Source: Lachnospiraceae bacterium UBA1712 (GTDB taxonomy: Bacteria; Bacillota; Clostridia; Lachnospirales; Lachnospiraceae). Taken from it: 27,982 nt of DNA. Position numbers and translations under genes: made by a program. Under the pieces are notes generated by a model. The model was not told where the DNA came from. It did no database searches and worked only from the letters and a program-made list of their open reading frames with translations. Of the stretch, positions 7,445 to 15,489 are shown one piece after another. Every line of letters begins with the position of its first letter. Positions within the stretch are counted from its first letter, which is position 1. The stretch spans positions 1-27,982 of the forward strand of contig DCJA01000034.1 of assembly GCA_002317175.1 (NCBI GenBank). Reading direction: 5' to 3'.

Positions 7445-8179
7445 TTATAACTCTTCTAGAGCCTCTTTTAAAACTTTTCCGATTGCATCATGGATAACAA
7501 GGTCCGCTCTCCTGTCTGCACTGGTTTCTGACTTATTAATAAGTACAAGTTTATTCCCCCTGAAATAATTAATAAGACCTGCCGCAGGATATACTACCAG
7601 AGACGTTCCTCCAATAATAAGTGTATCAGCCTTAGCAATTGCATTGACAGCTCCATTTATGATATCGTCATCCAATCCTTCCTCATATAGAACTACATCA
7701 GGTTTTATCCTTCCCCCGCATTTGCTACAAGTAGGAATCCCTTCTGATTGAATGATATACTTCTCGTCATAGAATTCATGACAGTCCATACAGTAATTTC
7801 TTAGCACAGAGCCGTGAAGTTCATAAACCCTTTGTGATCCTGCTGCCTGATGAAGGCCATCAATATTCTGGGTTACTACTGCCTTTAGCTTTCCCATTTC
7901 TTCCAGTTTTGCAAGCGCAATATGTGCATCATTGGGTTTTGCATCAGGATAAATGAGCTTATCCTTATAAAATTCAAAAAATTCTTCTGGATATCTCACA
8001 AAAAATGTATGCGACACAAGTTGTTCCGGAGTGAAGTTTATCTTAAGCTTTTCATTCCACAAGCCATTAGAACTTCTAAAATCCGGAATGTTTGATTCTG
8101 TGCTAACTCCAGCACCGCCAAAAAATACGATATTATTACTTTCTCTGATAATCTTCGCCAATTCCTGTATTTCGTCCAT
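7445..8179 (-). CDS. cobB: Sir2-family NAD-dependent protein deacylase (sirtuin)
   Basis: 244 aa, normal for class U/III bacterial sirtuins. It removes acyl groups from lysines using NAD+, giving nicotinamide and O-acyl-ADP-ribose. Motifs in order: GAGVSTESNIPDFRS (about 22-36, NAD site), TQNIDGLHQAAGS, the catalytic His in YELHGS, a zinc site made of CMDC and CSKC pairs, then GGTSLVVYPAAGL. The start at 8179 is preferred because GGAGGAAA lies just upstream; an in-frame upstream extension to 8323 would read through a terminator and into the plsC-like gene. No room for an ordinary promoter is seen between that terminator and the Shine-Dalgarno. Confidence 0.94.
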   Translation of the reverse strand: MDEIQELAKIIRESNNIVFFGGAGVSTESNIPDFRSSNGLWNEKLKINFTPEQLVSHTFFVRYPEEFFEFYKDKLIYPDAKPNDAHIALAKLEEMGKLKAVVTQNIDGLHQAAGSQRVYELHGSVLRNYCMDCHEFYDEKYIIQSEGIPTCSKCGGRIKPDVVLYEEGLDDDIINGAVNAIAKADTLIIGGTSLVVYPAAGLINYFRGNKLVLINKSETSADRRADLVIHDAIGKVLKEALEEL

Positions 8180-8202
8180 AACGTTTCCTCCAAATACAAA
8201 TA

Positions 8203-8232
8203 AAAAAGCGCCATCCAACGGATGGCGTTTTT
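8203..8232 (-). terminator. Terminator after the plsC-like gene
   Basis: 8-bp perfect stem CGCCATCC/GGATGGCG with a 3-nt loop and A/T runs on both sides. It sits between the acyltransferase stop and the sirtuin Shine-Dalgarno, so it may act as an intercistronic attenuator. Confidence 0.75.
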
Positions 8233-8240
8233 GACACTGA

Positions 8241-9005
8241 TCAGCTGTTACAATATATTTTAAACTTGCTATTGAATCCATGTCTAGCTCTATTTTCTTC
8301 AAGGAAAGACATTTTATCCTCAATCTGTTGTTTTACCATCTGACTAATCTCTTTTGTGGTCATATGAGCATAGTCATCATAGTAAATGGGATCTAAAAAG
8401 AATACTTGCGTAGTTACTTTTTTATATGAATTGAAATCAAACGGAATGTGAGAATCATATATAGCTACAGGTACTATGGGCACCTTGGCTGACTTAGCAC
8501 AGTTAAATGCACCAGGCAAAAATTCCTGTAGTTTATTACCATTGTGCTCATACTTACCTTCTGGAAAATATACAAACTTTCGTCCCTGCTTCGCCTCTTC
8601 TATTAGTGTCTGAAGTTCTTTAACCTGCTGTTTCATATCATGTCGCTCAAGCCTCTTTCCTTTTAGAAGCTTTACAACCTGATTAGCCAGAAGTACTCTA
8701 CTTCGTTCTGCATCCATAACTACTGAACACGGCTTATCATGAGAGGCGATAATTCCTAAGGCATCATATCTTCCCTGATGATTAGCATACATAATATAGC
8801 CACCAGACTCAGGCAAATTCTCATGTCCCATGCTAATGGTCTTTATTCTACCTCTTACCTGAACCGATCTGATGATTCTTCTTGCAAACTTATATCTTTC
8901 ATCCATATCATATTTTTCTTCATGTCCACACATATATTCTGCAGTAAGAATATAATATATGATCAATGGTATAGAAAAAATGATTAGTACATAAAATCTA
9001 AACAT
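8241..9005 (-). CDS. 1-acylglycerol-3-phosphate O-acyltransferase (PlsC-like)
   Basis: About 254 aa. Lysophospholipid acyltransferase family, which transfers an acyl chain to the sn-2 position of lysophosphatidate at the membrane. Seen: an N-terminal membrane helix (FYVLIIFSIPLIIYYIL), the catalytic HX4D in NHQGRYDALG, the FPEGKYEHNG block (variant of FPEGT/S) and VPIVPVAIYDS (motif IV). It lacks the classical Arg/Ser after EG, so substrate choice may differ. The chosen start at 9005 has AAGGAG 13 nt upstream; an ATG at 9026 is also possible but lacks a Shine-Dalgarno. PlsC-type role is likely; other acyl acceptors are possible. Confidence 0.85.
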   Translation of the reverse strand: MFRFYVLIIFSIPLIIYYILTAEYMCGHEEKYDMDERYKFARRIIRSVQVRGRIKTISMGHENLPESGGYIMYANHQGRYDALGIIASHDKPCSVVMDAERSRVLLANQVVKLLKGKRLERHDMKQQVKELQTLIEEAKQGRKFVYFPEGKYEHNGNKLQEFLPGAFNCAKSAKVPIVPVAIYDSHIPFDFNSYKKVTTQVFFLDPIYYDDYAHMTTKEISQMVKQQIEDKMSFLEENRARHGFNSKFKIYCNS

Positions 9006-9085
9006 CTCACTAGTTCTCTCCTTCATCGAGGTATTATATATGAAGCAATTTAGTTTCGCAAACCACGTGAGATAGTATTCTATTA

Positions 9086-9550
9086 CTAGATATAATTGTT
9101 TTCTTTCAAAAAACTTAAAAATCCTTCAAGTCCCTCGCAGATGTCGCGATACGTCGCGTCAAAGTCACCTGTATACCAGGGATCAGCTACATCTCTTCCA
9201 GAATTAGCAAAGGATAACATCTTGTATATCTTGTCCCTCGAATCTCCATCTGCTATTCGCTGCATATTTCTGATATTGTAGCTATCCATTCCTATTAGGA
9301 AATCATAATATTCATAATCTGCCTTTGTCATCTGTCGTGCTCTATGCGCTATTACAGGAATACCTTCCTGCCTAAGTTTGCCAACAGTACCATAATGAGG
9401 ACCATTGCCTATTTCCTCACGACTGGTTGCTGCTGAATCTATCTCAAAGCAGTCCTGAAGGCCTTCCTTTCTCACCATATATTCAAATACACTTTGGGCC
9501 ATTGTCGATCTGCATATATTGCCGTGGCAGATGAATAAGACTTTTATCAT
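9086..9550 (-). CDS. Low-molecular-weight protein tyrosine phosphatase
   Basis: 154 aa, full length. Cytoplasmic phosphatase acting on phosphotyrosine, in many bacteria opposing a BY-kinase. The P-loop is at the extreme N-terminus: C8-HGNIC-R14-S (CX5R), and the general-acid loop is DPWYTGDF near the C-terminus. Its first codons are the attachment site of the element to the right: near-copies of this 5' end occur at 16446-16490 and 16605-16649. The gene itself is intact. Its present Shine-Dalgarno (AAGGAA) and upstream region were brought by the element, so it is now probably expressed from element sequence or read-through of the integrase gene (inference). Confidence 0.94.
   Translation of the reverse strand: MIKVLFICHGNICRSTMAQSVFEYMVRKEGLQDCFEIDSAATSREEIGNGPHYGTVGKLRQEGIPVIAHRARQMTKADYEYYDFLIGMDSYNIRNMQRIADGDSRDKIYKMLSFANSGRDVADPWYTGDFDATYRDICEGLEGFLSFLKENNYI
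9525..9550. other. Attachment site (copy A) within the PTP start
   Basis: The 26 nt from codon 1 to about codon 9 of the PTP gene recur as direct repeats at 16465-16490 (19/26 identical, the last 11, ACTTTTATCAT, exact) and 16624-16649 (22/26, the first 13, TGGCAGATGAATA, exact). The integrase gene lies next to this copy. The crossover is inferred to fall inside this block; its exact position cannot be read from one genome. Confidence 0.75.
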
Positions 9551-9604
9551 GCTTGAATTCCTTATCTTTCCTAGTGTTTACGCCACTTTCCAAATATGCT
9601 TTCC

Positions 9605-9631
9605 TGGCATATTCTTGCATAAATTGGCATA
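9605..9631. repeat. Three repeats with an exact 10-bp period next to the core site
   Basis: T-N-GCATA units at 9605-9611 (TGGCATA), 9615-9621 (TTGCATA) and 9625-9631 (TGGCATA) are spaced 10 bp apart, one helical turn. A further related ATATGC lies at 9594-9599. They lie between core copy A and the GGTGTAAA repeats. Phased sites like these are typical of cooperative binding by a small excisionase (inference); no equivalent was seen at the other end. Confidence 0.5.
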
Positions 9632-9646
9632 GTTTGGTGGGCAAAA

Positions 9647-9683
9647 GGTGTAAATTAAGGTGTAAGAATATTGAATTTACACC
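9647..9683. repeat. Left-end GGTGTAAA repeats, candidate integrase arm sites
   Basis: GGTGTAAATT (9647-9656), GGTGTAA (9659-9665) and an inverted AATTTACACC (9674-9683). The same pair with an 11-bp period occurs at 16380-16399 and 16537-16555. Their place about 100 bp inside the core and the arm-binding N-terminal domain expected of the integrase suggest arm-type binding sites. Confidence 0.55.
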
Positions 9684-9733
9684 TCGGTATTTTCGAGCGT
9701 ATTTTCCTATGCGTTTTTCCTCGCATCATGTGC

Positions 9734-10936
9734 TTACATAACCTTGCTCAGTCTTGCAACTTCAGCCTTGGCATCTTCAAAGTTCACATGTGTATAGGTG
9801 TTAAGTGTGACTCCGATATCTGCATGTCCCATAAGGTACTGCAAGGTCTTTGGATTCATTCCTGACTTCGCCATGTTTGAGCAATAAGTGTGTCTACATA
9901 CATGAGGGGTAATCTTCGGAAGCTGCACCTTATATATACCATTGTATTTATCCAGTACATGCTTAAAATAGTGCTCCCAGTGAAGTGAATAGCAAATGCT
10001 TCCATCCTTATCAAAATATAAGAATCCGGTAACACCATCTACCATCGGTTCAACCTTAGGTGAATTTCGCTTCGCAATAATCTTTCTGAAGCATTCTTCT
10101 ACATCGGCGGACATTGGCAATGTTCTCTCGCCACAGGTTGTCTTGGTATCCTCAATGTAATACCCAGTCTTTGCTCTCTTCTGAAGCTGATGATCGACAT
10201 TAATGGAATGATTTTCAAAATCAATATCCGATACAGTTAAACCACAAAATTCCGAGATGCGAAGTCCTGTTTTGAAAAGAATATAAATGCCTTCATAGTA
10301 TTTGCAAAAGTGTGGATCGTCCTTGATGAATTTCAGGAACTTTCTTTCCTCTTCTCTGGTAATTGCTTCTCTTGTAACACTGTCATTAACTACAACACTG
10401 GCAAGCTCAAAAGCAAATGGATTCTTCCTGATCAAATCATCATCCACAGCCATCCTGAATGCCGGATTAAGAACTCCCCTTATGGAATGAATTGCACTGT
10501 AGCTTTTCTTATCCTTCTGCTGTAATTTTATAAGCCAGCATTTGGCATCAGATAATTTCACAGTATCAATTCGTTTTGTCCCAAAGGAATCCTTCTTAAG
10601 AAAATTGATGACCGTTCCATATCCTGCAACAGTAGTTGGTCTTACTCCGGTCTTCGTGGATACATACTTTTCCACCAGTTCAAGAACCGTCATATTACCG
10701 CCACCTGATACGATATGGTCAAACAAATCAGCCTGAATCTGCTTTTCTATTTCACGAAGTGATTGACACTTTCTCTTATCCTTTGGCATTGGATCATTAT
10801 GGTCCAGTCTCCAGCTGTAAACAAATCTTTCTTTTCCGGTTTCATCAATGTATTTGAATCTGTACTTGCCGTCAGACAGTTGTACCTCGCCATTATGTAA
10901 AATACGTCCTCTGTTATCTCTCCTTTTTTCACTCAT
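9734..10936 (-). CDS. int: Tn916-type tyrosine recombinase (integrase)
   Basis: 400 aa, close to Tn916 Int (405). It catalyses strand exchange for integration and excision. An N-terminal arm-binding domain (about 1-75, Integrase_DNA-bd type) is followed by a SAM-like core-binding domain (about 80-175) and the catalytic domain. Catalytic residues visible: R226 in TGLRISEF, H345 and R348 in PHVCRHTY, H371 in LMGHAD, and nucleophile Y381 in TLNTYTHV. AAAGGAG upstream supports the start. It follows xis and reads toward the PTP gene, ending 184 nt from the PTP start. No inactivating lesion is seen, so it may be active. Confidence 0.93.
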   Translation of the reverse strand: MSEKRRDNRGRILHNGEVQLSDGKYRFKYIDETGKERFVYSWRLDHNDPMPKDKRKCQSLREIEKQIQADLFDHIVSGGGNMTVLELVEKYVSTKTGVRPTTVAGYGTVINFLKKDSFGTKRIDTVKLSDAKCWLIKLQQKDKKSYSAIHSIRGVLNPAFRMAVDDDLIRKNPFAFELASVVVNDSVTREAITREEERKFLKFIKDDPHFCKYYEGIYILFKTGLRISEFCGLTVSDIDFENHSINVDHQLQKRAKTGYYIEDTKTTCGERTLPMSADVEECFRKIIAKRNSPKVEPMVDGVTGFLYFDKDGSICYSLHWEHYFKHVLDKYNGIYKVQLPKITPHVCRHTYCSNMAKSGMNPKTLQYLMGHADIGVTLNTYTHVNFEDAKAEVARLSKVM

Positions 10937-10972
10937 CTATATTCAGTCTCCTTTCATTCTATAAAGCAAGAA

Positions 10973-11010
10973 GACTGTCTTAGCAATAAAAATATTACCA
11001 TAAGACAGTC
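10973..11010. repeat. Inverted repeat between xis and int
   Basis: GACTGTCTTA (10973-10982) and TAAGACAGTC (11001-11010), 10-bp perfect arms with an 18-nt loop. The left arm read on the minus strand, TGCTAAGACAGTCT, is identical over 14 nt to 16355-16368 at the other end of the element. It may be a recombinase/excisionase site or an attenuator controlling int after xis. Confidence 0.5.
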
Positions 11011-11044
11011 CTCTAGTCACGACAAACGAACATTATTAAGTCAC

Positions 11045-11260
11045 CTATACTGCGGTAGAAGTATCCAAATATTCTTCGAATAATCTGCGTTTAAAACGAA
11101 TATGGGTGCCAATCTCTAAAATGAACTCAGCACCCACATTTGCATCTGCTATTTGCCTAAGTCTTTTTTCTCCAATTCCATAATACTCAGCAGCTTCCTG
11201 AATACTGAGGGAATATTTCTTCCAAACAGGAACAATCGATTTGCTATTAGTATCTTTCAT
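11045..11260 (-). CDS. xis: Excisionase, Tn916 Xis family
   Basis: 71 aa; Tn916 Xis has 67. It is a small winged-helix DNA-bending protein that directs the integrase toward excision. The core shows YSLSIQEAAEYYGIGEKRLR followed by FILEIGTHIRFKRRLFEEYLD, the usual MerR-like excisionase pattern. The start at 11260 is chosen for its GGAGGA site and family length; an upstream in-frame ATG at 11344 adds 28 unsupported residues. It precedes int on the same strand with a 108-nt gap holding an inverted repeat. Confidence 0.87.
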   Translation of the reverse strand: MKDTNSKSIVPVWKKYSLSIQEAAEYYGIGEKRLRQIADANVGAEFILEIGTHIRFKRRLFEEYLDTSTAV

Positions 11261-11405
11261 CAGCAGTTCCTCCTCCCGCATAGGAACCACTTTTCTGAAG
11301 AAGCACACGTTCCAGTTCATCATAGTCATAGTCTCTCTGTTCAAAATTATGGAATCCTTATTAGTTTATATAAACGTTTATATAAGCAAAATCGCATGCA
11401 CTCAT

Positions 11406-11448
11406 TGCAAAGACAGTCACCATTCAATCAGTGCAAATTAGGAGTATA
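11406..11448. repeat. Repeat R1, between cargo and xis
   Basis: About 43 nt that match 16355-16398 (R2) at 36 of 44 aligned positions, including AAGACAGTC and ATTCAATC blocks and a decayed GGTGTAAA pair. R1 and R2 are in direct orientation and flank the three-gene cargo, suggesting that the cargo joined the int/xis module through duplication of an end sequence (inference). Confidence 0.55.
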
Positions 11449-11458
11449 TAATAGTGAA

Positions 11459-12979
11459 CTACACCTCACTCTTACCAAGAGCTATCTCAAGCAGCTCGGC
11501 TGCAACCTCTGCATTCTTTATGCGCATCAGATTATCCCAGACATCTTCCTTTCCTAAAAGATTCATTCCTCCGTGCCATACAATATGATTGTCAATCACG
11601 GCAAAATGCTCGTCTATCTCTTCTTTTTCTACAACAGTTATTCCAACTCCCTGCATTTCACTAATAAGTTCATAATATACTGCAGCATTTCCATACTTTG
11701 AGTTGTCTGGGGAAATCGTGATAACGGTTACCTTAACCCCTCTTTCTTGACTTTCTTTTATAATTTTCATAAATCTGATAATCTTTTCAGCTCGTATGTC
11801 CGGACTTGAAATAATGATTTCTTTTTCTGCCTCTACTAAATCCTGTTCAAATTTTTCTGTATAATTACCCGAATCATAAATTGCATTAATAATCTGCTTA
11901 GATTCAATTACTCCTGTCCATATTGAAAATCCGGTTTTCCTATATGTTCTAAGACGTTTTCCGTACATTCGGTCAAAATACCTTACATGAGAGTCAACAT
12001 AGTCATAAACATATACAGCTTCTTTGCCCTCATAATCACGGTTTAATCTACCAATATACTGTTCTAGGCGCCCTTCAAATGATACAGGGGCTGCGAGCAT
12101 CAATGTATCAAGTCTTGGAAAATCAAATCCTTCACCAATCTTCTGACCAGTTGCAACTAAAACAAGCGTTTCATTCTTAGGAACCTGTTTTAATCTTGCA
12201 CGTATTTCAAGATTCTCTTTATCTGTGTTATCCCCATAAAGGATAAACACATGGTCTGCAGAACCTTTTAAGCTATCTGCCAAGGTTTTTGCATGTTCTT
12301 TCATTCGCGTAAGTATAACCGTAGTCTTTCCCTCTCTTACACAAGCCTTTACGTCTTCGATGATCATATTATTGCGAACCTCACTTGATGTAATAAGTGC
12401 ATAAGCTTTATTAATATCATCTCTCGTTTCAGAATTATCTACTACTCTTGTGTATCTTGGAATAAAGAAATGCCCTATTCCCTGCTCCTCTGCACGTTCA
12501 ATCGCAGTAAACTTATGTCTGAGCGGACCTAAAAGCATGTATATAATTTTCTCTAGATTATCTCCACGCTTAGGTGTTGCAGATACACCATATACATATT
12601 TTGCTTTGACTTTCTGCAAGACTTCCATTGAAGACGATGATGCCGCATGATGGCATTCATCCATTATGACCATTCCGTAAGAATCTAATATTTCTGACAG
12701 ATTATCCTTTCCACTAAGTGATTGGACCATAGCGACATCGATGATTCCAGTTAATGTATTCTTACTACCATGTAGAACTCCGATAGCGCTCTCACGTTTC
12801 TTCTTTCTACCAGTTTTTGTTGAATATTCAGGTGGTTCTTCTTCTATACATAAAAAATGTTGCAGTTCTTCTACCCACTGAGAAAGTAAGTCTTTACTAT
12901 GAAGTAATATCAAAGTGCTTACCTTCCTCTCCGATATCAAATAACTACTCACAACAGTTTTCCCAAACGCAGTAGCCGC
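11459..12979 (-). pseudogene. Helicase/PLD half of a TOTE-type primase-helicase, cut off by a nonsense codon
   Basis: In-frame continuation of the primase gene at 12980-14416 beyond a single TAA (12982-12980). 506 residues are open from there. Seen, numbered in the joined protein: Walker A AATAFGKT (480-487), DECHH (586-590), GVSATP (610-615), VATGQKIGEGFDF and QYIGRLNRDY (motifs V and VI), so a superfamily 2 helicase; then a C-terminal PLD-like region with HFAVIDNHIVW, where the usual HxK lysine is missing. A GTG at 12952 could start translation, but it lies after Walker A, so that product would not be a working ATPase. Function of the whole would need read-through; otherwise this is a recent pseudogene. 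Confidence 0.85.
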
Positions 12980-14416
12980 TTACAATACTCCATCCGTATG
13001 AAGCAGTAGTCTCTGCGCCGCTAAATCCTGCTGTGTCCTCAGATCTCCTTTGAATGAAACGCGAATAGGACGACCTTTTTCTCTTTCATCAGATATTTCT
13101 GTTATTATTCCGGCTTTATTGCATTCTTCAATGATACTTTCTCTAAGCCCCCTGGGAACCTGAATATATCCATCCGCATCCTTTCCAAGATATATGGCGC
13201 TAAAATTATAATAATTTGAATAGCCCATTCTTACATTTTTGTAGAACTCTGGATTATCAAATGCCGCCATACTACGAATCTGGTTCTGGATTCTTGGCAT
13301 CAAATTTAGGGTATCTACATACAGACCATCCGCCAAAACCAAATGCAATTTACCAACAACATCAGCTTTAAAAAACTCGCATTTCTTTTTCCATGGTTTA
13401 GGTCTATTGGAATTATCAGGACTTGCTAATCTGCCTCTTGCTTCAGCTAACTCCTGTTGCCATTTTGCCATATAAGCTTCAATATCATCCGCACCAAGTT
13501 TTTCAACACCATGCAATAACACTCCCCACTGATTTGGATAAGCATTCCAATTCTCATCTACAAATGCACTATTACCATTTTTTAAGGCTTGTCCCTGAAG
13601 CGGAAGTGCAATAAGGTTTCCTATACTGCTGGAAACATCCTGAGATGGGTACATTCTGTCATAGTAATGAAAAGATTTCATATTAACTGTCGCAGCACCC
13701 TTATCAAGTAACAGAAATCCAAAGTTACGCGCTAGTGAAGCTGATATAGGCCTCTTAAAAAATAACCATACATGAGCACCTCTACCAGAGCGCGAACGTT
13801 CTACCAATGGCTTTATTCCATTTTGCTCACACATCTTTCTCAGTGCATCAACCTCTGCATGCCATTCATTATCTGTATTAGCATAATCCATTGATTCGGC
13901 ACCTTTTTCATGATTATCAAAATCAAATACAATAAATCTGCAAGTACCATCCGCAAGAAGTGGATATACCCCAAGCACATCACTTCCGTCTTCCTTAGTA
14001 CCCTTGAGATGTTCCTTTATTCTCCACAATTCCAGCGGTGTCCACTGCGTATTTTCACATTCATCACAAAATACTTTCTCTCCCCGTTGCTTAGGGCAAA
14101 GCGAGTTGTTCCACCTATTATTACACTGCGGAAAATACCCACCGTTTTTTCCTCTCTTAGCAAACACATCCTGGCGACCCCAAAACATGGCAAAGTATCT
14201 TTGTGCCATATCATCGGTTATGTAATCTGGGGTAATAATTCTTTCTCCCTGATCTGGGTCATAGTTCTCTAAGTTTTCTACTTGCTCCTCAAAATGTCTG
14301 ATTTCTTCATATGGTATTTTAGCCTTTTTTAATTGTGCTTTAAGAATAGTATTTTCATTCTGCAGTGAGCGAACCAATTTTCGTAATGAATCAATATCAT
14401 ATGCCTCAATATTCAT
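12980..14416 (-). CDS. TOTE-type archaeo-eukaryotic primase domain protein (N-terminal half of a split primase-helicase)
   Basis: 478 aa before the TAA. A coiled-coil N-terminus (about 8-50) is followed by a Cys cluster (C98, C107, C117, C120), probably zinc-binding, then the archaeo-eukaryotic primase (AEP) fold: the metal-binding DFD in FIVFDFDNHE (164-170), SGRGAHVWLFF (210-220, the sxH-type motif) and GNLIALPLQGQAL. Homologous proteins are single chains of about 950-1000 aa joining this primase to a DEAD/DEAH helicase and PLD-like tail, grouped as TOTE conflict systems (Burroughs and Aravind). Here the chain stops at GVL, one codon before the helicase AATAFGKT. It is the third gene of the cargo operon, 23 nt after the nucleotidyltransferase gene. 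The primase half alone may still fold. Confidence 0.85.
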   Translation of the reverse strand: MNIEAYDIDSLRKLVRSLQNENTILKAQLKKAKIPYEEIRHFEEQVENLENYDPDQGERIITPDYITDDMAQRYFAMFWGRQDVFAKRGKNGGYFPQCNNRWNNSLCPKQRGEKVFCDECENTQWTPLELWRIKEHLKGTKEDGSDVLGVYPLLADGTCRFIVFDFDNHEKGAESMDYANTDNEWHAEVDALRKMCEQNGIKPLVERSRSGRGAHVWLFFKRPISASLARNFGFLLLDKGAATVNMKSFHYYDRMYPSQDVSSSIGNLIALPLQGQALKNGNSAFVDENWNAYPNQWGVLLHGVEKLGADDIEAYMAKWQQELAEARGRLASPDNSNRPKPWKKKCEFFKADVVGKLHLVLADGLYVDTLNLMPRIQNQIRSMAAFDNPEFYKNVRMGYSNYYNFSAIYLGKDADGYIQVPRGLRESIIEECNKAGIITEISDEREKGRPIRVSFKGDLRTQQDLAAQRLLLHTDGVL

Positions 14417-14439
14417 AAAATTCGCCCTCCTTAAACTAA

Positions 14440-15489
14440 TTATCGTTCAAATAATCTGACAGAATATGCCATCATATCAAATGACTTTTTATCAATCTTT
14501 CTAGTCTGATTCAGTTTTGAATACTCCCCTGCCAAGGGCTCTGATTCCGGTATTTCATCTTGAATTGAGCTTTTATTTATAATGCAGGATGTTAAGTGCA
14601 TTATCTTCGCTGCTTGTCTAAAGGCAGTTTCACCATTGAATTTTATATTGATAAGGAATCCAGCAAGCCCCTTTATTCCAAAGAGATAATCTTTATAATC
14701 TTCCTTATCAAATTTGCCTTTAGAGTATATAGAAAGCGCAGACGCAAATGTATCTTTCAGGCATTCTTCTGGCGTAATATCAAGACCACGATATCTTATC
14801 TCTGCTTCCGCTGTCTTATAATAAGATTCCGTAATCTCACTCTGTATTTTTGCAACATCGTAAAGAGAAGCAACATCAAAAAATTGTTTGATTACTTCTA
14901 TTTTCTTGTCTATAATTCTGTCCTCATGCTCAGTGATAGGTTTCACCCCTATTGTATGCGGTGCAAACGCCGTCAATTTGTCACCTAAAATTGATTCCAC
15001 ACTAGGCACAGTAACCATGACAGGAGAACCTTCCGTCACCACTATACTGTTCTGGATTTCCTTCTCAACTACTCTTGCATAATGATTGTTTTCATAAAGG
15101 ACATCAAGAAGAACCGATATATCCTTACCAGGTCGCAACACTGATTTAAAGAAAAATCTAAAATGCTGTTTTACTATATTGTTAACGCCTTTTCTTTTAT
15201 TTTCTTCATACCCGATAAATGGGTAAATCATACTTGCTTTCTTGACATAGTCCTCAATGTTGGTGTTTGGTTCCGCAATAATATCTATATCCGTCGACAG
15301 TCTAAGAGGGGTATCTAAAAGAAGCATAAGTGAAGTACCACCCTTAAAAGTAAATTTCGCTCCAACGGTAACCAATGCCTCTAATAGTCCAAATGCAAAA
15401 ATGGTTCTCTCCAGGATGGTCGGATCACATTTCTGTGAATTTAGTACTTCTTCAATGTATTCTTGACTGTATATTCTTTTATCTATCAT
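14440..15489 (-). CDS. AbiEii/MenT-type nucleotidyltransferase toxin
   Basis: 349 aa. Member of the nucleotidyltransferase fold toxins of type IV (AbiE-like) toxin-antitoxin systems, some of which add nucleotides to tRNA and stop growth upon phage attack. Key motifs: FKGGTSLMLLL (48-58, the GG[ST] motif), LSTDIDII (64-71, catalytic DxD), and ILGDKLTAFAP (conserved Lys), then FFDVASLYD. All expected catalytic residues are present, so it looks active. It starts 11 nt inside the preceding gene, which is typical of AbiE pairs and implies translational coupling. The primase-helicase gene follows 23 nt later, probably on the same mRNA. Confidence 0.88.
   Translation of the reverse strand: MIDKRIYSQEYIEEVLNSQKCDPTILERTIFAFGLLEALVTVGAKFTFKGGTSLMLLLDTPLRLSTDIDIIAEPNTNIEDYVKKASMIYPFIGYEENKRKGVNNIVKQHFRFFFKSVLRPGKDISVLLDVLYENNHYARVVEKEIQNSIVVTEGSPVMVTVPSVESILGDKLTAFAPHTIGVKPITEHEDRIIDKKIEVIKQFFDVASLYDVAKIQSEITESYYKTAEAEIRYRGLDITPEECLKDTFASALSIYSKGKFDKEDYKDYLFGIKGLAGFLINIKFNGETAFRQAAKIMHLTSCIINKSSIQDEIPESEPLAGEYSKLNQTRKIDKKSFDMMAYSVRLFER

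Noticed and set aside
8180..8323. In-frame N-terminal extension of the sirtuin to an ATG at 8323
   Set aside because: It would run through a terminator hairpin and overlap the upstream gene; the family N-terminus and the GGAGGAAA site both point to 8179.
9605..9683. CRISPR-like array or plasmid origin iterons
   Set aside because: Repeats are too short, have no spacers, and no cas or rep gene is nearby; recombination-site function fits better.
9500..9740. tRNA-derived attachment site for the integrase
   Set aside because: No tRNA-like fold or CCA end is visible at either end; the repeated sequence is protein-coding (PTP start).
10937..11044. A small gene between xis and int
   Set aside because: The 108 nt hold an inverted repeat and the int ribosome site but no open frame with a start signal.
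11459..12952. A separate helicase gene starting at GTG 12952
   Set aside because: The open frame continues upstream to the TAA at 12982 and encodes Walker A there; a protein starting at 12952 would lack the ATP-binding motif. The split is better read as one interrupted gene.
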